Position numbers and translations under genes: made by a program. Below, one piece after another: positions 1 through 6,536 of a stretch of DNA of 11,545 nt; the first letter of the stretch is position 1; every line of letters begins with the position of its first letter. The stretch is from an uncultured Clostridia bacterium. GTDB lineage: Bacteria > Bacillota > Clostridia > Oscillospirales > Ruminococcaceae. The notes beneath the pieces are model-generated. The model searched no databases. It was not told where the DNA came from and saw only the letters and a program-made list of their open reading frames with translations. The stretch lies in assembly GCA_947584825.1 (NCBI GenBank), contig CANPWR010000039.1:1-11545 (forward strand), in the 5' to 3' direction.

Positions 1-654
1 GAAAAGCCCAAGCAGTTTATGGAAGTCGGCGGCAAGCCTATTATTATTCATACTATAGAAAAGTTCGTTGTCTGTCAGGAGTTTGACAAGGTTTTGGTTT
101 TGTCTCCTAAGCAGTGGATAAATCACACGCAGGACTTGGTAAAGAAGTTCATCCCGAACTGTGATAATGTCGTTGTATTAGAGGGCGGAGCAACAAGAAA
201 CGAAACTATAATGAATTCAATCAAATATATAGACGAGCAGGGTTGTCTTGACGATGAGACTATTATTGTCACTCACGATTCGGTAAGACCTTTTGTCACT
301 CACAGAATTTTAGAGGAAAATGTAAAGTTTGCTAAGGAATACGGCGCTTGCGATACTGTAATTCCTGCGACTGATACTATAGTTGAGAGCAAGAACAATC
401 AGTTTATAACCGATATTCCTGATCGTTCTAAGATGTATCAGGGGCAGACTCCTCAGACCTTCAGGGCAAAGATGCTCAGGGAGCTTTACAATTCCCTTAC
501 TGAAGATGAAAAGACGGTTCTTACAGATGCTTGTAAGATACTGGTGTTAAAGGGCAAGAAGATTCATTTAGTTGACGGGGAAGTTTTCAATATTAAGATA
601 ACATATCCGTATGATCTGCGTGTTGCCGAATCTCTGTTAGGAGGCGTTAAGTAA
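1..654 (+). CDS. tarI: Ribitol-5-phosphate cytidylyltransferase TarI (5' end outside window)
   Basis: TarI joins CTP and D-ribitol 5-phosphate to give CDP-ribitol, the cytoplasmic donor for poly(ribitol phosphate) synthesis. The frame is open from base 1 and begins EKPKQF before MEVGGKP, so the ATG at 19 is internal and the true start lies upstream. PKQF is the conserved stretch just after the nucleotide-binding GG-rich loop of the IspD/TarI fold; that loop, about 15-20 residues, is missing only because of the window edge. Other family motifs are VTHDSVRPFVTHR, ATDTIVES, YQGQTPQTFR, LTDACKI and NIKITYPYDLRVA. The wording (QFITDIPDRSKMYQGQTPQTF) is much closer to remembered staphylococcal TarI than to IspD, which makes 2-C-methylerythritol cytidylyltransferase less likely. 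The adjacent tarJ, one base downstream, supports this. 217 residues are visible. An AGGAGG at 639-644 inside this gene serves the next gene. Confidence 0.93.
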   Translation, partial: EKPKQFMEVGGKPIIIHTIEKFVVCQEFDKVLVLSPKQWINHTQDLVKKFIPNCDNVVVLEGGATRNETIMNSIKYIDEQGCLDDETIIVTHDSVRPFVTHRILEENVKFAKEYGACDTVIPATDTIVESKNNQFITDIPDRSKMYQGQTPQTFRAKMLRELYNSLTEDEKTVLTDACKILVLKGKKIHLVDGEVFNIKITYPYDLRVAESLLGGVK

Positions 655-655
655 T

Positions 656-1681
656 ATGCTTAATACAGTTTATCAGCTCAAAAAACCACGACAGCTAGAT
701 ATATTATTTAAGGATATTACACTAGATGACAAGCACGTTATAGTAAGACCTACACACTTGTCGATTTGTAATGCTGACCAGAGATATTATCAGGGAACTA
801 GAAGCGAGGAGGTATTGGCAAAGAAGTTGCCAATGGCTCTTATTCATGAGGGAATAGGAAAGGTAGTATACGACCCGACCGGAACATTTAAAACAGGCGA
901 CGAGGTAGTTATGATACCGAATGTTCCCGAACAGGTGGACGAGATTATTGCAGAAAATTATCTGCGTACAAGTAAATTCAGAGGCAGCGGATTTGACGGC
1001 TTTTTGCAGGAGTATGTCGAGACAACGGCGGACAGGCTTGTTCTTCTGCCAAAGGGAATAAATAAAACAGTTGCGGCCTTTACGGAAATTGTAAGTGTAA
1101 GCTACCATGCAATAGACAGGTTTTATAGATTTTCACATAAGAGAAGAAATAATATCGGAGTGTGGGGAGATGGAAATCTAGGATATATAACATCTCTGCT
1201 TTTGAAAAGTCTGCACCCTGAAATTAATCTGTATGTGTTTGGAATAGACGAGTCTAAGATGAATGACTTCACCTTTGTAGACGGGACATATCATATAAGC
1301 AGGATCCCTGACGATTTGACTCTTGACCATGCATTTGAATGTGTAGGCGGAGGAGCTGCTCACAAGGCGATAAATCAAATCATAGATTATATCAATCCTG
1401 AGGGAACTATTTCCATTCTCGGAGTTTCAGAGGATCTGGCTCCTATAAACACTAGAATGATACTTGAAAAGGGCTTGACTGTCTTCGGAAGCTCACGAAG
1501 CGGAAGAAAAGACTTTATCGGTCTTATTGAGCTTTATAAGGAAAAGCCGGAGGTAGTGGCTTATCTTGAAAATATCGTCGGAACGGTTATAAAAGTCCGT
1601 GATGTAAAAGATATAGCTTATGCGTTTGAAACGGATATCCACAAGCTTATCGGAAAGACAGTTATGGTCTGGGACGAGTAA
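656..1681 (+). CDS. tarJ: Ribulose-5-phosphate reductase TarJ
   Basis: TarJ is a zinc-dependent, NADPH-using medium-chain dehydrogenase that reduces D-ribulose 5-phosphate to D-ribitol 5-phosphate, the substrate of TarI. The 341 residues match the usual TarJ length. The N-terminal catalytic part has the likely zinc ligands Cys38 (SICNADQRYY) and His64-Glu65 (ALIHEGIG). The Rossmann motif GVWGDGNLGYI starts at Gly168, and DHAFECVGG followed by EGTISILGVSE fits TarJ rather than a general alcohol dehydrogenase. SSRSGRKDF near residue 280 is also typical. The ATG lies one base after the tarI stop, with AGGAGG at 639-644, so the two are probably translationally coupled, as expected for enzymes known to work as a pair. 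No sign of damage. Confidence 0.95.
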   Translation: MLNTVYQLKKPRQLDILFKDITLDDKHVIVRPTHLSICNADQRYYQGTRSEEVLAKKLPMALIHEGIGKVVYDPTGTFKTGDEVVMIPNVPEQVDEIIAENYLRTSKFRGSGFDGFLQEYVETTADRLVLLPKGINKTVAAFTEIVSVSYHAIDRFYRFSHKRRNNIGVWGDGNLGYITSLLLKSLHPEINLYVFGIDESKMNDFTFVDGTYHISRIPDDLTLDHAFECVGGGAAHKAINQIIDYINPEGTISILGVSEDLAPINTRMILEKGLTVFGSSRSGRKDFIGLIELYKEKPEVVAYLENIVGTVIKVRDVKDIAYAFETDIHKLIGKTVMVWDE

Positions 1682-1732
1682 TGGAATAACAGGTGGATTT
1701 TTATATCTTTCAGAACAGGAAAGTAATATTTA

Positions 1733-2926
1733 ATGAAGATAAAAAGATTAGTAAAAAAATATTATAATAAAGCGGCATCCAGAATTTATAAGTTCGCAAC
1801 GCTAAAGGTTATTTATCCGGTCGTTTATAATTTTTATAAGAGAAAACCTGTTGATGAAAAGAAGGTTTTGCTGATCGAGGTTCGCTCACTCAGTCTTACC
1901 GACAGCTATGCGGTTCTTGACAGGGAACTTAAAGCTAGGGGCGACATAAAGATTTCCTATCAGTATCTTGGCGAGACAATAGTAGGAGTATTTGGCTGTC
2001 TTAAAAGAGGTCTTTCTTGTGTAAAGGAGCTTGCAACGGCTAGTGCGGCATTTGTCACAGATGCCTGCCAGATAACAAGCTGTGTGAAACTTAGGGAAGA
2101 AACAAGGCTTATTCAGATATGGCATGCTTGCGGAGCCTTTAAGAAGTTCGGATTTTCAACTGCACTTCTGAAGTTCGGTGATTCTGAAAAGAGAATGCTC
2201 AAATATCCGTACTATAAGAATATTTCATATATAACTGTTTCAAGTCCCGAAGTAGTGTGGGCGTATGCGCAGGCTATGAACAGCTTGGCTTTCAAAAGCA
2301 AGGTTGTTCCTGTTGGAGTTTCAAGAACAGATTTGTTCTTTGAAAAGGATTTTTTAGACAGTGCAAAAGAACGTGTTTACGAAGCTTTTCCTAATGCACG
2401 GAATAAGAAAGTTATACTGTATGCCCCGACTTTTAGGGGAAAGGTAAGAAGTGCAAGAACGGGAATAATTGATATAGAACGCTTTTATCAGGAGCTTGGG
2501 GAAGACTATGTGCTGATATTAAAGCATCACCCATATGTTAAAAATCCGCCGCTGATTGATGAAGTTTACAGCAATTTTGCAGCAGATTTGTCCAAAATTT
2601 GTGATATAGAAGATTTGCTCTGTGTTGCTGACATATGCATATCTGATTACTCATCGCTGGTATTTGAGTATTCGCTGTTCGAGCGACCGCTGATTTTCTT
2701 TGCCTACGATATAGAATCATATAACGACTGGCGCGGCTTTTACTATGATTACGACGAGCTAACCCCAGGACCGGTATTTACTACTGATAATGAGATTATA
2801 GAGTATATAAAAAATATTGATGAGCGGTTTGATAAGCAAAAAATTATTGATTTCAGAGATAAATTTATGAGTTCTTGCGATGGGAATTCCACAAAGCGTA
2901 TAATAGATTTGGCGTTAGGGGAGTAA
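1733..2926 (+). CDS. CDP-glycerol/CDP-ribitol phosphotransferase family protein (TagF/TarF/TarL-like), copy A
   Basis: A peripheral membrane transferase that moves glycerol- or ribitol-phosphate from the CDP-activated donor to a teichoic-acid-type acceptor. The 397 residues hold a basic, aromatic-rich N-terminal segment (about 1-38, starting MKIKRLVKKYY) likely to sit on the membrane, then the Glyphos_transf domain. Visible motifs are WHACGAFKKFGFST with His131, TVSSPEVVWAYAQAM, GVSRTDLFF, KKVILYAPTFRGK, LKHHPY with His265/His266, and ICISDYSSLVFEYSLFERP with Asp305. His131 and the HHP histidine correspond to the two histidines known to be needed in the TagF family, so it looks active. The neighbouring tarIJ genes suggest CDP-ribitol as donor, but the sequence alone does not separate a primase from a polymerase or glycerol from ribitol. 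The AGGAAAG at 1717-1723 is a moderate binding site. It is a close paralogue of the next gene. Confidence 0.9.
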   Translation: MKIKRLVKKYYNKAASRIYKFATLKVIYPVVYNFYKRKPVDEKKVLLIEVRSLSLTDSYAVLDRELKARGDIKISYQYLGETIVGVFGCLKRGLSCVKELATASAAFVTDACQITSCVKLREETRLIQIWHACGAFKKFGFSTALLKFGDSEKRMLKYPYYKNISYITVSSPEVVWAYAQAMNSLAFKSKVVPVGVSRTDLFFEKDFLDSAKERVYEAFPNARNKKVILYAPTFRGKVRSARTGIIDIERFYQELGEDYVLILKHHPYVKNPPLIDEVYSNFAADLSKICDIEDLLCVADICISDYSSLVFEYSLFERPLIFFAYDIESYNDWRGFYYDYDELTPGPVFTTDNEIIEYIKNIDERFDKQKIIDFRDKFMSSCDGNSTKRIIDLALGE

Positions 2927-2951
2927 GGGTAAAGCCAAAAGGAGATAAAAA

Positions 2952-4265
2952 ATGGGTTTTGTTAAAATTGTAATAAGGATATTGGGAATCAACCGCCTAT
3001 GGTGGAAGGTCAAAAAGCTTCCTTTGATAAAGAAGATTATCGCCTATAATAAGAAAAAGAAAAAAGAGAGAAAGAAAGCGTTTAACCGTATTCGCATGGA
3101 AAAGTTTTTACATCATACTATTCGTGATGCATATAATAGTTGTCTGGACAAGCCGGTTGACGAGCGAAAGGTTGTTTTTATCGAGCCTAGATATGATAAT
3201 TTGTCTAACAATTTTAACGAGATATACAGAATTCTTGAAAATGAATATGATTTTAATTTGAAGGTTTGTCTGCTCCGAGATATTTCCGTATCAAGGGAGG
3301 AGTACGAGCAAAACTGTATAGATATGGTAAAAGAAGTTGCAACGGCGAAGTATGTATTTTTAGACGAGGCTTCAAGGCCGTTCAGTGCCTTTGAAAAAAG
3401 AAAGGAAACCATTGTCACGCAGCTGTGGCATGCCTGCGGAGCATTTAAAAAGTTCGGTTTTTCAACTGCTGATTTGATTTTTGGCTCGGATGCAGAGTCT
3501 CTGAAAGAGTTTCCGTTCTATGGGAATTTAAATTATGTAACGGTAAGTTCTCCTGAGGTAACATGGGCTTATGAGGAGGCAATGTTGCTTGAAGATAAAA
3601 ATACCGAAGTTGTTGCAACCGGAGTTTCAAGAACTGATACATTCTTTAGGGAAGAAACTATAAAAAATGCTTACGAAAAACTCTACAGTCTTATGCCTTC
3701 GGCAAAGGGCAAAAAGGTTATTCTTTATGCTCCGACATTCAGAGGAAGAGTAAGAAAAGCTAAGACTCCTGACAAACTTGATATAGGTGCCTTTTATGCT
3801 GAGTTTTCAGACGAATATGTTTTGCTGTTCAAGCATCACCCTTTTGTAAAGAGCCGACCCGAAGTGGCAGACGAGTATAAAGGCTTTGCCTGCGATATGA
3901 CAGAGTATATGTCAATAGACGAGCTTTTGTGTGCAGCAGATATTTGTATATCCGATTATTCATCGCTTGTGTTTGAGTATTCGCTTTTTGAGCGTCCGCT
4001 TGTATTTTTTGCATACGATATAGATGAATATAATGACTGGCGTGGATTTTACTATAATTATGACGAACTCACACCAGGTCCGGTTTATAAAACAAACGAA
4101 GAGATAATAAACTATATTAAGAATATAGATACAATGTTCGAAAGGCAGCAGGTAATAGACTTTAAAAACAAGTTTATGTGCTCTTGTGACGGACATGCAA
4201 CAGAACGCATATTAAAGCTGGTATTCGGAAGTGCTCTGGAGGCTAACAAACGAGCGAAGTATTAA
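2952..4265 (+). CDS. CDP-glycerol/CDP-ribitol phosphotransferase family protein (TagF/TarF/TarL-like), copy B
   Basis: A second TagF/TarL-type transferase of 437 residues, 25 bases after copy A, with a strong AAAAGGAG site at 2937-2944. It shares long blocks with copy A: LWHACGAFKKFGFSTADL (His160), VTVSSPEVTWAYEEAM, GVSRTDTFF, VILYAPTFRGRVRKA, FKHHPFVKS (His295/His296), ICISDYSSLVFEYSLFERP (Asp335) and DWRGFYYNYDELTPGPV. It differs by a longer, strongly basic N-terminus: hydrophobic and basic residues to about 30, then a lysine run around residues 34-48, suited to binding anionic phospholipid. It also has a short extra C-terminal tail. All catalytic motifs are intact. Two tandem copies could be a primer/polymerase pair (as TarF/TarL), could use different donors, or could act at different chain positions; the sequence does not decide. 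Confidence 0.9.
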   Translation: MGFVKIVIRILGINRLWWKVKKLPLIKKIIAYNKKKKKERKKAFNRIRMEKFLHHTIRDAYNSCLDKPVDERKVVFIEPRYDNLSNNFNEIYRILENEYDFNLKVCLLRDISVSREEYEQNCIDMVKEVATAKYVFLDEASRPFSAFEKRKETIVTQLWHACGAFKKFGFSTADLIFGSDAESLKEFPFYGNLNYVTVSSPEVTWAYEEAMLLEDKNTEVVATGVSRTDTFFREETIKNAYEKLYSLMPSAKGKKVILYAPTFRGRVRKAKTPDKLDIGAFYAEFSDEYVLLFKHHPFVKSRPEVADEYKGFACDMTEYMSIDELLCAADICISDYSSLVFEYSLFERPLVFFAYDIDEYNDWRGFYYNYDELTPGPVYKTNEEIINYIKNIDTMFERQQVIDFKNKFMCSCDGHATERILKLVFGSALEANKRAKY

Positions 4266-4280
4266 CATTAAAGTGCTTTG

Positions 4281-4297
4281 ATAAATAAATTATTTAT
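4281..4297. repeat. Perfect AT-only inverted repeat in the gap before the pyruvyl transferase gene
   Basis: ATAAATAA and TTATTTAT flank a single A, giving a perfect 17-base palindrome between the copy B stop at 4265 and the next ATG at 4307. As RNA it gives at most a weak AT-only stem with a three-base loop and has no following T run, so it is not a convincing terminator. It could be chance in AT-rich DNA. Confidence 0.4.
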
Positions 4298-4306
4298 TAC
4301 GGGAGA

Positions 4307-5824
4307 ATGCTTTGGAATCAGGGCAAAGATTGGGATATGAAAAGAATTTTAATAAGATCAGGAATGACTCCGTTTGATAATTTCAGTCCGAGCAAGGTTA
4401 TCGGAGAGAGTTTGATTGGCGGGAATAGCGGCAATCTTGTGTATGCCTACAGTGTTTACCGTGCGCTGATGACAGAGGGTACAGAGATCGATTCAACATA
4501 TTATCGGCTTGATTACACCGACAGAGAAATAGACAAAATTAACGAAACATACGACATGTTTGTTATACCTCTCGCAGACGGTTTCAGAGATGGCTTTGAG
4601 GATAAATTAAAAGCATTTGCAAGCTTGATAAGACGTCTTAAGATCCCTGTAGTAGTTGTTGGGGTCGGACTGAGAGCACCCTATGAACCAGATTTGAGCA
4701 AAGGCTTTTCATTCGACGACGCTGTAAAGGATTTTATGGATGCAGTACTTGAAAAGTCTGCCATAGTGGGGGTAAGAGGACAAATAACTGCTGATTATCT
4801 TTCTTCTCTTGGATACGTTGAGGGTTTACACCATATGGTTATCGGCTGTCCGTCGATGTATATGTTCGGACGGAATTTAAATATAAGAGATACGAAAATT
4901 ACAAAGGATTCCTTTGTTTGCATAAATAATTCTGTAATATCGCCTGATAATGTTCTTGATTTTATGGAGAGAAGCTGTCTTGAATTTCCAAACGGATATT
5001 TTATTCCGCAGAGAACATATGAGCTTAAAATGACGTATTTCGGTATACCTCTTTTGGAAAAGTACAGTAAGCCGAATTATCCCCATAACATAGAGTATCA
5101 CCTTTATGAGCAGGACAAAGTAAGATTTTTTATAAATTTCAAAGAGTGGAGCAAATTTGTTTCAAAGGCTGATTTTTCTTTTGGCCCACGTCTGCACGGT
5201 AATATAACATCTATTATTTCCGGAACGCCTAGTTTAATTATTCCAAAAGACGCCCGCATGAGGGAACTTGCTGAATACCACAATCTAACCAGAGTGAATT
5301 ACACTAAAATAAACAGTGATACAAGCATTTGGGATTTGATTGAAAAGGCTGATTTTAAGGCTCCGCTTAAAAACCATCAGATTAATTTTGACGAATACCT
5401 CAAATTTTTTAAAATTAACGGGGTTGAAAATATTTTTGAATATGATGATGTTCCACAAAACACGCCTTTTGACATAAAGGCTGCTGAGGCAGAGTATCAA
5501 CCTGCTGTTACTACTTATAATTCCTGCTCCAGAGAGGAGAAGATTATGCGTACAGGAGAGTACATTAAATACTCTAATGCGACAATAAAGAGGTTATATT
5601 CAAGACTTGACAGACAAAAAGAGATAAAATCAATGTTAAGGTTACGAATAGCTGAAAAAGATAAAGTAATAAATGATAAAAATAATATAATTGCTGACAA
5701 GAACAAAATAATATCTGATAAGAATAAAATAATATCAGAAAAAGACAAGATAATTAATATGAAAATAGTAAGATTTATAGTAAAGTTAAAAAATATATTT
5801 AGGAAATTCAAAAGAAAGAAATAA
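4307..5824 (+). CDS. Polysaccharide pyruvyl transferase family protein with C-terminal heptad-repeat coiled coil
   Basis: The family transfers a ketal pyruvate from phosphoenolpyruvate to a sugar of a surface polysaccharide. Visible marks, numbered from the ATG at 4307, are VVGVGLRAP around Gly119-Arg123, GVRGQITADYLSSLG from Gly155, VIGCPSMYMFG, and FGPRLHGNITSIISGTPSLII with Arg295 and His297, the signature of the family. The core ends near residue 395. A charged helical extension follows, with five 7-residue repeats (xEKDKVI/xDKNKII) at 5651-5755 and a basic tail with KIVRFIVKLKNIFRKFKRKK, which suggests oligomerisation and membrane contact. The start is uncertain: GGGAG lies only one base before the ATG at 4307, while the in-frame ATG at 4337 gives MKRILIRSGMTPFDNF, which resembles the usual family N-terminus, so 4337 may be the true start. 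The role in the pathway is inferred from position; the acceptor is unknown. Confidence 0.85.
   Translation: MLWNQGKDWDMKRILIRSGMTPFDNFSPSKVIGESLIGGNSGNLVYAYSVYRALMTEGTEIDSTYYRLDYTDREIDKINETYDMFVIPLADGFRDGFEDKLKAFASLIRRLKIPVVVVGVGLRAPYEPDLSKGFSFDDAVKDFMDAVLEKSAIVGVRGQITADYLSSLGYVEGLHHMVIGCPSMYMFGRNLNIRDTKITKDSFVCINNSVISPDNVLDFMERSCLEFPNGYFIPQRTYELKMTYFGIPLLEKYSKPNYPHNIEYHLYEQDKVRFFINFKEWSKFVSKADFSFGPRLHGNITSIISGTPSLIIPKDARMRELAEYHNLTRVNYTKINSDTSIWDLIEKADFKAPLKNHQINFDEYLKFFKINGVENIFEYDDVPQNTPFDIKAAEAEYQPAVTTYNSCSREEKIMRTGEYIKYSNATIKRLYSRLDRQKEIKSMLRLRIAEKDKVINDKNNIIADKNKIISDKNKIISEKDKIINMKIVRFIVKLKNIFRKFKRKK
5651..5755 (+). repeat. Five 21-bp in-frame tandem repeats encoding a heptad coiled coil
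   Basis: Five consecutive 21-base units encode AEKDKVI, NDKNNII, ADKNKII, SDKNKII and SEKDKII. The period of exactly seven residues, with hydrophobic residues at two adjacent positions and charged ones elsewhere, fits a parallel coiled coil. The middle copies are the most alike at DNA level, which points to recent slippage expansion. The repeat lies inside the 3' end of the pyruvyl transferase gene. Confidence 0.85.
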
Positions 5825-5882
5825 ATATAGTTTGAGGTCTATTTGAATATAAATCAAATTACTTGTTTCAAAGGAGAAAAAA

Positions 5883-6428
5883 ATGAGAGTAAACGCAAAA
5901 AAGAAGGACAATAGAAATATAGTAAGAAAAATAGCTTCTAAGGTCAAGCACAGGATAGTGTCATTTTACGATCCAGTTGCGGATTTAAGACCGCTTTGGC
6001 TTTTTAATGCAGGAAATTTATTTTCCGGCAATCCTAAGTGGCTATTTGTATATATCAACAAATACAGGAAGGATATAAAAGCGGTATGGCTTTGTGATGA
6101 TGATGAAACGGTCGATTTTATAAACAGACTGGGGTATGAAGCTCACAATTATCATTCTGAAATGGCTTACGCTTATGAACCAAAGGCTAAGGTTTTTGTT
6201 GTTGAAAATGTTAAGGAGGCATTTCCTGTAAGATTAAATCCTGATGCAGTGATTTTGAATCTTTTTCACGGCATAGGATGCAAGGCTATCGAGCGCAAGG
6301 TAAGTTGTGGCTTTTTTATGTATGAGAATATTGCAAAAAAGTATATTAGACACAATACAAGATTTAAGAATAATCAGCTTTTTTTGGTAACTTCTCCTCT
6401 TATGGAAAAGCATTTCAAGGAACAGTGA
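5883..6428 (+). CDS. N-terminal part of the giant protein: TagF-like glycerophosphotransferase domain, first half
   Basis: This 181-residue piece is what normal translation would give if the TGA at 6426 is real. It starts with a basic segment (MRVNAKKKDNRNIVRKIASK), then PLWLFNAGNLFSGNPKWLF, AVWLCDDDETVDFINRLGYEA, KVFVVENVKEAFP, and LNLFHGIGCKAIERKV with His129. HGxGxK is the first catalytic motif of the CDP-glycerol phosphotransferase family, in the form seen in poly(glycerol phosphate) polymerases rather than the WHACGAF form of copies A and B. It ends TSPLMEKHFKEQ, in the middle of the fold. The second catalytic half (HP and DYSS motifs) lies after the stop, so this fragment alone should be inactive. 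Confidence 0.75.
   Translation: MRVNAKKKDNRNIVRKIASKVKHRIVSFYDPVADLRPLWLFNAGNLFSGNPKWLFVYINKYRKDIKAVWLCDDDETVDFINRLGYEAHNYHSEMAYAYEPKAKVFVVENVKEAFPVRLNPDAVILNLFHGIGCKAIERKVSCGFFMYENIAKKYIRHNTRFKNNQLFLVTSPLMEKHFKEQ
6426..6428 (+). other. In-frame TGA stop at codon 182 of the giant gene
   Basis: TGA lies between FKEQ and GIDDDKVIRAGYPR in one continuous frame. The next in-frame ATG is 6537, and there is no in-frame GTG or TTG between. Every intact gene here ends in TAA and uses TGG for tryptophan, so TGA is not a general sense codon in this genome. The position needs only one base change from TGC/TGT (Cys), GGA (Gly), CGA (Arg), TGG (Trp) or TTA/TCA. Confidence 0.9.
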
Positions 6429-6536
6429 GGTATTGATGATGATAAGGTAATAAGGGCAGGCTATCCGAGATGCGAATATCAGAAGTATTTTGAAAAAATT
6501 CAAACATTTGACCATGATATTCTTGCTCAAAAAGGT

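Noticed and set aside
5832..5853. Possible promoter (TTGAGG and TATAAA) before the giant gene
   Set aside because: The spacer is only 10 bases, far from the 16-18 needed for a sigma-A promoter.
5841..5859. ATTTGA/TCAAAT inverted repeat before the giant gene as a terminator
   Set aside because: Six weak AT-rich pairs with no T run after it, and the next gene follows closely with a good ribosome binding site.
6426..6500. Selenocysteine at the TGA
   Set aside because: No convincing SECIS-like stem-loop follows the TGA, and the site is not near a redox motif in this transferase family.
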